This document shows positions 41,308 to 49,428 of a stretch of 64,000 bases of DNA, piece after piece. Numbering within the stretch: position 1 is the stretch's first letter; the number at the start of each line of letters is the position of its first letter. The stretch covers positions 124,001 through 188,000 of the forward strand of contig CACWHY010000002.1 of the NCBI GenBank assembly GCA_902760805.1, written 5' to 3'. Under the pieces are notes generated by a model, which did not search any database, had not been told where the DNA came from, and saw nothing but the letters and a program-made list of their open reading frames with translations. Origin of the DNA: Ruminococcus flavefaciens (lineage in GTDB: Bacteria > Bacillota > Clostridia > Oscillospirales > Ruminococcaceae). Position numbers and translations under genes: made by a program.

Positions 41308-42326
41308 CACTTTACCTCCAATGCTTTCATTACCTTGACGATGTTCATTGAGATCGGGCACTTGGACAGGCATCTTCCGCAGCCTACACAGCCGAATTCG
41401 CCGTTGTTATTGGCCGGGAAGTACACCAGCTTGTGCATAAATCTCTGACGGAAGCGCTCAAGCTGAGATGTTCTGGGGTTGCCGTGTGCCATTTTTGTGA
41501 AATCTGAGTACATACAGGAGTCCCAGCAGCGGAAGCGCTTGATGCCGTTTCCGGTGTTGAAGTCCTTGATGTCGTAGCACTGACAGGTGGGGCAGACAAA
41601 GGTACAGGTGCCGCAGCCAAGACAGCTCTCGGACAGCTCTGCCCATTTCTCCGAATTGAAATGCTCATTCAGTGTGTCTCCGCCAAATGCTGCTGTAGAA
41701 AGGTTTGCAAGGGGAAGACGTGAGAGGATCTCCTTGGTCTTTGCCTTGACCTGATCCAGCTTAGCAGTGTCGCCCTCTTCAAGAAGGGATGAAATGCTGT
41801 CAATAAAGGCCTGACCCTTGTCGTTATTAGCCTTGATGAAGAGGTCTTCGCCGTCGCTCCAGCAGGCAGCATCGCCCTCGGGCTCAGTTGCGTCGATGCC
41901 GAAAGTACCGCAGAAGCAGGTCTCGGCAGGACGTGAGCAGGCCATAGTCACAACAGTTCCGTGGTCACGTCTGTTCTTGTAGAAGCTGTCCACAGGCTCA
42001 GAAAGGAACACCTTATCAAGGATAGTGAAGCTCCTTGCGTCACAGGGACGAACTCCGAATATAACGAAATCCTCGTGCTCGCTGCGCTGGTCGATGACCT
42101 GGATATTCTTGCCCTCCATCTTGAAATCAACGATGTTCTCGGTCTGGGGAAAGAAGAAATCCTTTGCGCTGCGGAGCGTGTTCAGCTTCTGGGTAAGAGC
42201 CTTTCCGGGCTCCCACTTAGTGAACTCAGCAGCTCCGTCGGCACGGTCGCTGGGAATGTAAAGAGTCTGCTTCTCGGCGATAGCTGCGAAAAGCTCCTCC
42301 AGTCTTGAAAGTGAGATCTTCAGCAT
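41307..42326 (-). CDS. 4Fe-4S dicluster electron-transfer protein (FlxB/AsrA-like)
   Basis: A 339-residue Fe-S protein of the hydrogenase-beta/AsrA family. Two [4Fe-4S] motifs are in the C-terminal half (CLGCGTCTFVCPTC and CVGCGRCLSKCP), and an N-terminal domain has VRPCDARSF, a family mark. It passes electrons between the FAD/NAD subunit and the other Fe-S proteins. Its start overlaps the upstream stop as TAATG, and its stop overlaps the FlxA-like start as TGATG, so synthesis is coupled. Related proteins serve in sulfite reductases and hydrogenases; neither enzyme is encoded here. Confidence 0.83.
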   Translation of the reverse strand: MLKISLSRLEELFAAIAEKQTLYIPSDRADGAAEFTKWEPGKALTQKLNTLRSAKDFFFPQTENIVDFKMEGKNIQVIDQRSEHEDFVIFGVRPCDARSFTILDKVFLSEPVDSFYKNRRDHGTVVTMACSRPAETCFCGTFGIDATEPEGDAACWSDGEDLFIKANNDKGQAFIDSISSLLEEGDTAKLDQVKAKTKEILSRLPLANLSTAAFGGDTLNEHFNSEKWAELSESCLGCGTCTFVCPTCQCYDIKDFNTGNGIKRFRCWDSCMYSDFTKMAHGNPRTSQLERFRQRFMHKLVYFPANNNGEFGCVGCGRCLSKCPISMNIVKVMKALEVK

Positions 42327-43297
42327 TACTCAGCACCCCTTTCGTGAACTATGCTGGCCTCGCAGTCATCAGCGGTGTAGTCCGTAAGAGGAGCACGGGA
42401 TGTGGTGTCTGCGCCGGCCTGATACTCGCCGTAAAGGGAGTTGATGTCCTTGATGAACTTTCTGTTGAGCAAGTGGAGCGGGATGTTCTGAGGGCAAACT
42501 CTTGAGCACTCGCCGCAGTCTGTACATCTTCCGGCAACGTGGAATGCACGGATGATGTGGAACATATTCTCCTCAAAGCTGTCGGAGGCTGCCTTGTTCT
42601 CTACGCCGGAATTCGGGTTGTCGAATACGCACTTTTCGCAAGTGCAGGCAGGACAGACGTTTCGGCAGGCATTGCAGCGGATACACTTAGAGAGCTGCTC
42701 TCTCCAGAAATCATATCTCTCCTGAGCAGTCATGTTCTCCAGCTTCTCCACCATGTCAAAGCGGTCAGAGTCCAGAACATCGCCGTCCTCGCCGATGAGC
42801 TCGTCGTAGGTAACGTGCTTCTTGCTCTTGCAGGAGGCGCACTTATCCAGGATAGCCTCGCTGAAGGGCATGGTCTCCTCTCCGTAGAGAGTATCTATTT
42901 TCAGTGTGTAATTATCATTCTTGACGCTGAGGATACCGGTAATGCCCTTTGCTTTGATCTTCTCGATGTCCAGCTTGGGACCGCCGGGAATACCGATAAC
43001 GTAGATGTTGTCACGGTCAACTCTGTGCTCCTTGGTGAGCTGATTGAGGCTGTAGGTGTCGCAGGGCTTGAGGAAAACAAGCACCTTGCCCTCCTTCTTG
43101 GACTCCTTCACCAGATACTTGGAAACGTTTGCGCTGGTGAAATCGTCGAATACGAAGTCCTTGTCCAGCTCCTCGGCGCTCTCGAATACAGCAGGGGTGA
43201 TGTCGTAGGCGAACTCTCCCCTCTTCCAGCCGATAACACGCTTTACGCTGCCGTCAGCAAGGAGCTCCTTGGCTCTTTTTATCATTGCTTCCTGCAT
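42326..43297 (-). CDS. 4Fe-4S dicluster protein, FrhB/FlxC-like
   Basis: A 323-residue electron-transfer protein. The N-terminal half has LKPCDTYSLNQL, akin to the F420-hydrogenase beta (FrhB) fold. Cys-rich motifs CIRCNACRNVCPAC and CTDCGECSRVCP bind two [4Fe-4S] clusters. A four-Cys patch (CASCKSKKH upstream) may add another site. It overlaps the MvhD-like gene by 16 nt and its start has GGAGG 7 nt upstream. In known flx-hdr clusters such a protein joins the NADH module to the MvhD-HdrA module. Confidence 0.8.
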   Translation of the reverse strand: MQEAMIKRAKELLADGSVKRVIGWKRGEFAYDITPAVFESAEELDKDFVFDDFTSANVSKYLVKESKKEGKVLVFLKPCDTYSLNQLTKEHRVDRDNIYVIGIPGGPKLDIEKIKAKGITGILSVKNDNYTLKIDTLYGEETMPFSEAILDKCASCKSKKHVTYDELIGEDGDVLDSDRFDMVEKLENMTAQERYDFWREQLSKCIRCNACRNVCPACTCEKCVFDNPNSGVENKAASDSFEENMFHIIRAFHVAGRCTDCGECSRVCPQNIPLHLLNRKFIKDINSLYGEYQAGADTTSRAPLTDYTADDCEASIVHERGAE

Positions 43298-43728
43298 CTC
43301 AGATCCTCCAATCTACGGTTAGGACCGAGCTTTCTTACGGCCTCGGTGAACTCGTTCATTGTTGCTGCGAATTTTGCGCCCTCAGCAGCGGATACCCACT
43401 CAACTCTTGTTCTGTCACGCTCGATGCCCAGGAAATCCAGCATACTGAACAGCAGAGTCATTCTGCGGCGTGTGAAGTAGTTCCCTGAGGTGTAGTGGCA
43501 GTCTCCCGGGTGGCAGCCGCAGAGGATAACGCCGTCTGCGCCACGCTGGAAGGCTCTGAGGATGAACATTGGGTTGACTCTGCATGAGCAGGGCACTCTG
43601 ATTATCTTAACATTTGTGGGGTAGTTCAGTCGGTTGGTGCCTGACAGGTCTGCGCCGGCGTATGAGCACCAGTTGCAGCAGAAGGCAACGATCAGCGGCT
43701 GAAACTCTTTGTTTTCATTTACTTGCAT
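43282..43728 (-). CDS. MvhD/FlxD-like [2Fe-2S] linker subunit
   Basis: A 148-residue protein of the methyl-viologen-reducing hydrogenase delta (MvhD) family. Cysteines in FCCNWCSYAGAD, VPCSCRVNP and CGCHPGDCHY match the family's [2Fe-2S] site. MvhD connects an electron donor to HdrA, the site of flavin bifurcation. It overlaps the hdrA stop by 10 nt and is followed by the Flx-like Fe-S genes. No hydrogenase gene is here, so the donor is presumably the NADH-oxidising Flx module. Confidence 0.93.
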   Translation of the reverse strand: MQVNENKEFQPLIVAFCCNWCSYAGADLSGTNRLNYPTNVKIIRVPCSCRVNPMFILRAFQRGADGVILCGCHPGDCHYTSGNYFTRRRMTLLFSMLDFLGIERDRTRVEWVSAAEGAKFAATMNEFTEAVRKLGPNRRLEDLRCRKQ

Positions 43729-45710
43729 ATTGCGTCTACCTCCGCCATGATCTGACTGTTAGAGAAGCCGGACAGATCCATTGCGCCAGAAGGACAGGCA
43801 ACTGTACAAGCGCCGCAGCCCTGACAAACAGCAGGGTTGACGCTGGCCACTCTTCTGATAGCAGTGGTGCGGTCGGGCATTCTGAACTCCTTATCGATGT
43901 ATGTGATAGCTCCGTAGGGGCAAACCTTCTCACAGGACGAACAGCCGTTGCACATAAGCTCGTTTGAGTGAGCAGTGCAGGGATTACAAGTGATGCTGTT
44001 CTTGCAGAGCAGGCCGATCGCCTTTGCAGCGGCGGCGCTTCCCTGAGCAACTGTCTCCGGGATGTCCTTGGGACCCTGGCAGGCGCCTGACAGGAAGATA
44101 CCGGCAGTTGCGCTCTCTACAGGTCTCAGCTTGGGGTGAGCCTCTGTGAAGAAGTCGTTGGTGTCCATCTGTGTGGTGAGCATAGTCGCAAGAGGACGAG
44201 CAGTCTTGTCCGGCTCGATAGCTACCGCAAGAACTACCATATCTGCGTCGATGTGGAGCTGCTCGTTGGACAGAAGATCGGAAGCCTGGACGCCGATCTT
44301 TCCGTCGGACTTGGGCGTTACTTTGCCCACCATTCCCTTTATGTAGTGAACGTTGTACTGCTCCACTGCACGGCGGTAGAACTCATCGAAGTTCTTTCCG
44401 GGAGTACGCACGTCGATGTAGAAAACGTATACCTCGGTATCCGGATATTTTTCACGGATAAGCATTGCGTGCTTGGCTGTGTACATACAGCAGATCTTCG
44501 AGCAGTAAGGCTTGCCCTTGCTGTCATCACATCTTGATCCTACGCACTGTACGAAAACGATGGTATGGGGGTGAGTTTTATCGGAAGGACGAAGGAGAGT
44601 TCCTCCGTTGGGGCCGGCTGCGTTCATCAGACGCTCCAGCTCCAGGGATGTAACAACGTCAGGACACTGGTTGTAAGCGAACTCGTCGTACTTGTCCAGC
44701 TTGATCGGGTTGAATCCGGTCGCAACAACGATAGCACCGTACTTCTCCTCGATGATCCTGTCCTGCTGCTTATAGTCGATAGCTCCCACTGAGCAGACCT
44801 TTGAGCAGACTCCGCACTTGCCGTTTTTCAGCATCATGCAGTAGTTGGGGTCGATAGTTGCCACCTTTGGAACAGCCTGTGCAAAGGGGATGTAGACAGC
44901 CGAGCGGTTATCCAGACCCATATTGAACTCGTTGGGCACCTTCTTCATTGGGCACTTCTCGGTACAAAGTCCGCAGCCGGTACACTTGGTCTCGTCAACG
45001 TATCTGGCCTTCTTCCGGATCTTTACGGTGAAGTTTCCAACGAAGCCCTTCACGTCCTCTACCTCGCTGAATGAGTGGATAGTGATGTGCTCATTCTGGG
45101 AGGCCTCTACCATTTTTGGGGTAAGGATACAAGCGGCGCAGTCCAGTGTGGGGAAGGTCTTGTCGATCTGAGCCATTTTTCCGCCGATAGTAGGCTGCTT
45201 CTCAACGATATCTACGTCGAAGCCGGCCTCGGCGATGTCAAGAGCCGTCTGGATACCGGCAATTCCTCCGCCGATGACCAGAGCACGCTTAACAACAGGG
45301 CTCTCCATAGAAGTGAGAGGTGTGTTCAGGTGGACCTTAGCGATAGCGGCTTTTCCGAGGATAATAGCCTTTTCTGTGGCAGTAGCGATGTCCTTGTGGA
45401 TCCAGGAGCACTGCTCACGGATATTGGCGATCTCCACCAGATAGGGATTAAGACCGGCAGAAGCTGCTGCCTTTCTGAAAGTATTCTCGTGCATTCTTGG
45501 CGAGCATGAGCAGATGACTACTCCGCCAAGATCATGCTCCTTGATAGCGTCCTTGACCAAATTCTGTCCGGACTCAGAGCACATATACTGATAGTCCTGG
45601 GAGATAACTACGCCGGGCTCATGACCGAGAGCCTCTGCAACTGCCTTAACGTCAACAGTTGCGGCGATATTCGTTCCGCAGTGACAGACAAATACACCTA
45701 TTCTCTGCAT
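43719..45710 (-). CDS. hdrA: Heterodisulfide reductase subunit A-like flavoprotein
   Basis: A 663-residue FAD-dependent protein, the proposed flavin-bifurcating core. It has an N-terminal domain with VFVCHCGTNI, an FAD-binding motif VIGGGIAGIQTALDIAEAG, and the HdrA signature around DCAACILTPKM. A ferredoxin insert follows (CTGCGLCTEKCP and CGVCSKVC), and a C-terminal ferredoxin domain (CNGCSSCEKVCP, CQGCGACTVACP). In methanogens HdrA splits electron pairs between heterodisulfide and ferredoxin. Clostridia have no coenzyme M/B heterodisulfide, so another acceptor is needed; the downstream fumarate reductase is the obvious candidate. Confidence 0.94.
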   Translation of the reverse strand: MQRIGVFVCHCGTNIAATVDVKAVAEALGHEPGVVISQDYQYMCSESGQNLVKDAIKEHDLGGVVICSCSPRMHENTFRKAAASAGLNPYLVEIANIREQCSWIHKDIATATEKAIILGKAAIAKVHLNTPLTSMESPVVKRALVIGGGIAGIQTALDIAEAGFDVDIVEKQPTIGGKMAQIDKTFPTLDCAACILTPKMVEASQNEHITIHSFSEVEDVKGFVGNFTVKIRKKARYVDETKCTGCGLCTEKCPMKKVPNEFNMGLDNRSAVYIPFAQAVPKVATIDPNYCMMLKNGKCGVCSKVCSVGAIDYKQQDRIIEEKYGAIVVATGFNPIKLDKYDEFAYNQCPDVVTSLELERLMNAAGPNGGTLLRPSDKTHPHTIVFVQCVGSRCDDSKGKPYCSKICCMYTAKHAMLIREKYPDTEVYVFYIDVRTPGKNFDEFYRRAVEQYNVHYIKGMVGKVTPKSDGKIGVQASDLLSNEQLHIDADMVVLAVAIEPDKTARPLATMLTTQMDTNDFFTEAHPKLRPVESATAGIFLSGACQGPKDIPETVAQGSAAAAKAIGLLCKNSITCNPCTAHSNELMCNGCSSCEKVCPYGAITYIDKEFRMPDRTTAIRRVASVNPAVCQGCGACTVACPSGAMDLSGFSNSQIMAEVDAICK

Positions 45711-45722
45711 ATTATCTCCTCC

Positions 45723-46106
45723 TTACTTAGCATATTTCCGCATTGCTGTAACGATGGCCTGCTGTGGGAGGTCCTCGTCAAGCAGCGAAGGGATCTGGTC
45801 GGGGCTGAGGTGGTTGCCGTCCTGCTGACGGATCGCTGCAAGGCGAACTGCCTCAACGACCTTGGCCGGCTGAACACCTCTGGGACATCTGTCCACGCAG
45901 GCAAAGCAGGTCAGGCACTTGTATATGGACTCAGACTTCATGAGAGTCTCGATGTCGCCCTTTTCCACCATGTATACGAACTGGTGAGGGTGGTATTCCA
46001 TCTCATCGTATGAGGGGCAGGTGCCGGAGCACTTTCCGCAGCGCATACATTTGAGCACGTTCACTCCGCTTGAACGGAGCACCTGCTCTTTAAGATTCTT
46101 ATTCAT
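45723..46106 (-). CDS. hdrC: Heterodisulfide reductase subunit C-like protein
   Basis: A 127-residue small ferredoxin-type protein with two [4Fe-4S] motifs, Cys20-x2-Cys-x2-Cys-x3-Cys30 and Cys64-x2-Cys-x2-Cys-x3-Cys74. HdrC relays electrons from HdrA to HdrB. Its start overlaps the hdrB stop by 8 nt and the gene precedes hdrA, the usual B-C-A order. GGAGG lies upstream of the ATG. Confidence 0.93.
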   Translation of the reverse strand: MNKNLKEQVLRSSGVNVLKCMRCGKCSGTCPSYDEMEYHPHQFVYMVEKGDIETLMKSESIYKCLTCFACVDRCPRGVQPAKVVEAVRLAAIRQQDGNHLSPDQIPSLLDEDLPQQAIVTAMRKYAK

Positions 46107-46896
46107 TATTGCCCTCCTTTAGGCCAAGAGCCTGGGCCAGGATCTCGGTAAAGTAGTACACAGGCAGGTCAGAGCCTGAATTCTTCTTGAGGTTGTAAAG
46201 GCACAGCGGACAGGCTGTGATGATCATGTCGGCTCCCTGATCCTTAGCGGACTCCATAACAGCTCCGCTTCTCTTAGCAGCCTGAGACTTGTCCTCCAGG
46301 GTGATATAGCCGCCGCAGCATTCGTTTCGCTGAGCGTAGATCACAGGAGTTGCACCGATAGCACGAATGAAATCCTCCATGATAGTGGGGTTTTCCGGGT
46401 CGTCCATGGCAAGGGCGGCGCTGGGTCTCAGCAGGAGACAGCCGTAGTAAGCTGCGATCTTCACACCCTTCAGAGGAGCGACCACCTTCTCCTTCAGCTT
46501 ATCAAAGCCCACCACATCTCTGAGCATTTCCAGATAGTGATAAACTGTGGTCTCGCCGGTATAGGCCTCAGGGAGCTGGAGATAATTGTTCACCTTCGCA
46601 GCCATTTCCTCGTCACGGGAAATATCGTAGTTGGTCTGCTTTATAACATTGTGACAGGCGGAACAGACTGTGATCAGCGCCCTTCCCTGCTCCTTGGCAG
46701 CGTTAAGGGTCCTGACCGCAGAGAGCTTAGTCGCTATCTCGTCCTTGGCTGTAGTATAGGCTCCTCCGCAGCACTGCCAGTCAGCAGGCTCCTCCAGAGC
46801 TATGCCAAGAGCCTCAGCGGAAGCTCTTGCATAGGCGTCCAGATCCTTAGCCTTGGTCCTAAGTGTGCAGCCGGGATAATATGTGAAAGTTTCCAT
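46099..46896 (-). CDS. hdrB: Heterodisulfide reductase subunit B-like protein (two CCG domains)
   Basis: A 265-residue catalytic-type subunit. Both CCG motifs are complete: Cys10, Cys42-Cys43-Gly, Cys78-x2-Cys81 and Cys153, Cys193-Cys194-Gly, Cys229-x2-Cys232. These bind the non-cubane [4Fe-4S] clusters that cleave disulfides in methanogen HdrB. The intact ligands imply either a real disulfide (or thiol) step or electron delivery to a partner such as FrdB. The ATG at 46896 is chosen because GAAAGGA precedes it; a longer frame would run into the fumarase gene. The fumarase stop is 22 nt upstream. Confidence 0.92.
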   Translation of the reverse strand: METFTYYPGCTLRTKAKDLDAYARASAEALGIALEEPADWQCCGGAYTTAKDEIATKLSAVRTLNAAKEQGRALITVCSACHNVIKQTNYDISRDEEMAAKVNNYLQLPEAYTGETTVYHYLEMLRDVVGFDKLKEKVVAPLKGVKIAAYYGCLLLRPSAALAMDDPENPTIMEDFIRAIGATPVIYAQRNECCGGYITLEDKSQAAKRSGAVMESAKDQGADMIITACPLCLYNLKKNSGSDLPVYYFTEILAQALGLKEGNNE

Positions 46897-46918
46897 TAGC
46901 TTGCAGTCCTTTCGTATG

Positions 46919-48295
46919 TTATACCATTTCCTCCGGGTGGAAGACCTCTTCGAACTTCTCCTCGGTGAGGAAGCCAAGCTGTACGCAGGCCTCCTTGAGA
47001 GAGATGTTGTCCTTGAAAGCCTTCTTTGCGGTCTTAGCAGCGTTCTCATAGCCAATGTACGGGTTGAGAGCTGTTACCAGCATGAGGGAATTGTGGAGGT
47101 TGTGGTGCATTTTTTCCTTATTAGCCTTGATGCCTACAGCGCAATTCTTGTTGAACGAAAGGATCGACTCAGCAAGAAGTCTTGCGGACTGGAGGAAGTT
47201 GTAAGCGCAAACGGGCATGAACACGTTCAGCTCAAAATTGCCCTGTGAAGCAGCCATTCCAACGGCAACATCGTTGCCCATGACCTGTACAGCCACCATT
47301 GTCACCTGCTCGCACTGGGTGGGGTTTACCTTTCCGGGCATGATGGAAGAGCCGGGCTCGTTCTCGGGAATGAAGATCTCTCCCAGACCGTCACGGGGGC
47401 CGGAAGCCAGCCAGCGCACATCGTTGGCGATCTTCATCATGTCAGCAGCAAGTGCCTTCAAAGCTCCGTGGGCGAATACGATCTCATCCTTGGAGGTGAG
47501 TGAGTGGAACTTGTTGGGAGCGGTCACGAAGCTCTTTCCGGTAAGCTCGCTGATAGCCTGTGCAGCCTTCTCAGCAAATCCAGCAGGAGCGTTAAGACCT
47601 GTACCAACGGCAGTTCCGCCAAGAGCGAGCTCCTTGAGCTCCTCGCAGGAGGAAAGGATCATCTTTCTATCCTTCTCAAGAGAAGCTCTCCAGCCGCTGA
47701 TCTCCTGAGAGAACTTGATCGGAGTAGCGTCCTGGAGGTGAGTTCTTCCGCTCTTAACGATGCCCTCGTTCTCTTCTTCAAGGCGCTTGAAAGTAGCGAT
47801 AAGGGTATCAACAGCCGGGATCACCTTGTCCTCCAGGGCGATCACAGCAGCAATGTGCATGGCTGTGGGGAATGTATCGTTTGAGGACTGGCTCATATTG
47901 ATGTCGTCGTTGGGGTGGAGCAGCTTACTGCCGGCGATCTCATTTCCACGGTTAGCGATGACCTCGTTGGCATTCATGTTGGACTGAGTGCCGCTTCCGG
48001 TCTGCCAAACTACAAGAGGAAAATGGTCGTTGAGAGAGCCGCTGATCACCTCGTCGCAGGCCTGAGAGATAGCAGCGAGCTTCTCGTCGGTCATACGCTC
48101 AGGCTTGAGAGCGTGGTTAGCCTGTGCAGCAGCCTTTTTGAGGATACCGAAGGCGTGAGTGATCTCTCTCGGCATAGTCTCGATACCGACGCCGATGAGG
48201 AAATTTTCGTGGCTGCGCTCGGTCTGAGCGGCCCAATACTTATCGGCAGGCACCTTTACCTCGCCCATAGAGTCGTGTTCGATACGATAATCCAT
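46919..48295 (-). CDS. fumC: Fumarase, class II
   Basis: Interconverts malate and fumarate without an Fe-S cluster. The 458-residue protein starts YRIEHDSMGEVKVPADKYWAAQTERS and contains the superfamily signature GSSIMPGKVNP, QTGSGTQSNMN and the active-site GRTHLQDATP, all class II fumarase marks. The ATG at 48295 is preferred over 48304, which lies too close to GGGAG. It is the first gene of the long unit that ends with the succinate-type transporter, which directs its flux to the reductive branch. A promoter (48359-48387) and a Rex-like site lie upstream. Confidence 0.95.
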   Translation of the reverse strand: MDYRIEHDSMGEVKVPADKYWAAQTERSHENFLIGVGIETMPREITHAFGILKKAAAQANHALKPERMTDEKLAAISQACDEVISGSLNDHFPLVVWQTGSGTQSNMNANEVIANRGNEIAGSKLLHPNDDINMSQSSNDTFPTAMHIAAVIALEDKVIPAVDTLIATFKRLEEENEGIVKSGRTHLQDATPIKFSQEISGWRASLEKDRKMILSSCEELKELALGGTAVGTGLNAPAGFAEKAAQAISELTGKSFVTAPNKFHSLTSKDEIVFAHGALKALAADMMKIANDVRWLASGPRDGLGEIFIPENEPGSSIMPGKVNPTQCEQVTMVAVQVMGNDVAVGMAASQGNFELNVFMPVCAYNFLQSARLLAESILSFNKNCAVGIKANKEKMHHNLHNSLMLVTALNPYIGYENAAKTAKKAFKDNISLKEACVQLGFLTEEKFEEVFHPEEMV

Positions 48296-48358
48296 TGAAA
48301 ACATCTCCCGTTCTGAATCGGAACGCAGCCATACGTTCCTACATTATATTACAATATA

Positions 48359-48387
48359 AGTATATCAGCAAATCGCCATATTTTCAA
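48359..48387 (-). promoter_or_regulatory. Promoter of the fumarase - Flx-Hdr - fumarate reductase unit
   Basis: TTGAAA-17 nt-TATACT on the minus strand. An inverted repeat with arms CCATATT / AATATGG (48376-48406) overlaps the -35. A second weaker pair (TTGCTG-17-TATAAT) overlaps it. Confidence 0.68.
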
Positions 48388-48417
48388 ATACTGATTTTGA
48401 ATATGGCTATTCATCAA

Positions 48418-48435
48418 TTGATATAATATTAACAA
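48418..48435. promoter_or_regulatory. rex box: Candidate Rex operator
   Basis: TTGATATAATATTAACAA resembles the Clostridia Rex consensus TTGTTAANNNNTTAACAA; each outer TTG/CAA is intact. It lies about 31 nt upstream of the -35 of the fumarase promoter, and a rex gene is 320 nt away. The position is unusual for a simple repressor, so binding must be tested. Confidence 0.5.
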
Positions 48436-48756
48436 TGTTTCGCCTCTCATATATCAGACGAACTTTTTTCATGGTCAGACTACGTTTTCTCATATAAAAA
48501 CATATCTGCAAAACATACAGAAAAGTGATAACAGGTCTATCAATTTTGGTGGAGTTTCTTACAGCTTCTTGTACGAAAATCACACTTAGCAACACCACCG
48601 GTAGTTAATAGACTGATTTCAGCCTGATTTGAAGGGGGATATCAGATATATAGCAAAATATCGTTTTATATATATCGCTAACGAAACATTGATAATTTTT
48701 TCACAGTTTTTATCTTCCATACGAAAGCGCCGGGCTGGATAACCAGCCCGTGCTCA
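48436..48756. other. AT-rich gene-free region between the two TCA-related units
   Basis: From the fumarase start to the rex stop (48296-48756) I find no credible protein gene. Besides the fumarase promoter and Rex-like site it holds AT-rich sequence with several short repeats (CTGATTT at 48612 and 48624; a GATATATAGC / ATATATATC imperfect repeat near 48650-48680). A stem CGGGCTGG / CCAGCCCG (48731-48750) just after rex is probably its weak terminator. Confidence 0.6.
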
Positions 48757-49395
48757 TCACTTTTTTTCAATAGTGTTTAGGCCGTACGAAAGTGTCGTCA
48801 AACTGTCGCCAAGGTGTACGTTCTCCACCAAAACGCCACGGTAATTAAGCCTCAGATCATAATGGGTGAAGTTCCAGAAGGCCTTGATACCGCAGTTTAT
48901 GAGCCGTTCGGTCTCCTTAGCCGCATCGTCCTTGGGGATGCAAAGGATAGCCGCTACAGGCTTGTGTTCGTGGCAAAAGCTCTCGATAGAGCTGCTGCTC
49001 ATTACCTCCAGCTCCCCCACCTTGCGGCCTACAAGCTCCGGATCAACATCAAAAATGCCGATCAGCTTGAAGCCACGGTTGTCGAAGTCGATGTGTGCTG
49101 CAAGAGCTCTTCCCAGATTTCCCGCACCCAAAAGGATCATGGGCGTGTGCTTGTCCAGGCCTAAGATCTTGCCGATCTCGCCTCTGAGCTCTGTTACATT
49201 ATAGCCGTAGCCCTGCTGGCCGAACTCTCCAAAGCAGTTGAAGTCCTGGCGTATCTGTGAGGCTGTAAGGCCCATTTTCTCCGCAAGCTCCCTTGAAGAG
49301 ATACGGACGTAGCCGTTAGCCTCAAGGTCCCCCAGAAATCTATAATACCGTGGCAATCGGCGTATGACTGAGTTGGATATAGTAGTTTTCGACAA
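48757..49395 (-). CDS. rex: Redox-sensing transcriptional repressor Rex (TTG start)
   Basis: A 212-residue regulator that binds DNA when the NADH/NAD+ ratio is low and releases it when NADH rises. The N-terminal winged helix has SVIRRLPRYYRFL and ELAEKMGLTASQIRQDFNCFGEFG (read by its TASQIRQDFNCFG core); the Rossmann domain has ILLGAGNLGRAL. All are Rex hallmarks. The start is TTG at 49395 with AGAGG 8 nt upstream; an ATG nearby is in another frame. It follows isocitrate dehydrogenase by 33 nt, so rex is probably cotranscribed with aconitase and IDH. A Rex-like site lies near the fumarase promoter. Confidence 0.95.
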   Translation of the reverse strand: MSKTTISNSVIRRLPRYYRFLGDLEANGYVRISSRELAEKMGLTASQIRQDFNCFGEFGQQGYGYNVTELRGEIGKILGLDKHTPMILLGAGNLGRALAAHIDFDNRGFKLIGIFDVDPELVGRKVGELEVMSSSSIESFCHEHKPVAAILCIPKDDAAKETERLINCGIKAFWNFTHYDLRLNYRGVLVENVHLGDSLTTLSYGLNTIEKK

Positions 49396-49428
49396 TTCAT
49401 TCGCCTCTTTTCAGAAGTATCCTTTAAG

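Noticed and set aside
36871-48295. Cluster considered as a hydrogenase or dissimilatory sulfite reductase locus
   Set aside because: No NiFe or FeFe catalytic subunit and no siroheme sulfite reductase is present; the AsrA/AsrB- and MvhD-like genes fit a Flx-Hdr module instead.
48407-48598. 63-codon minus-strand frame between fumarase and rex
   Set aside because: No ribosome site, odd composition, and it overlaps the Rex-like operator; judged non-coding.
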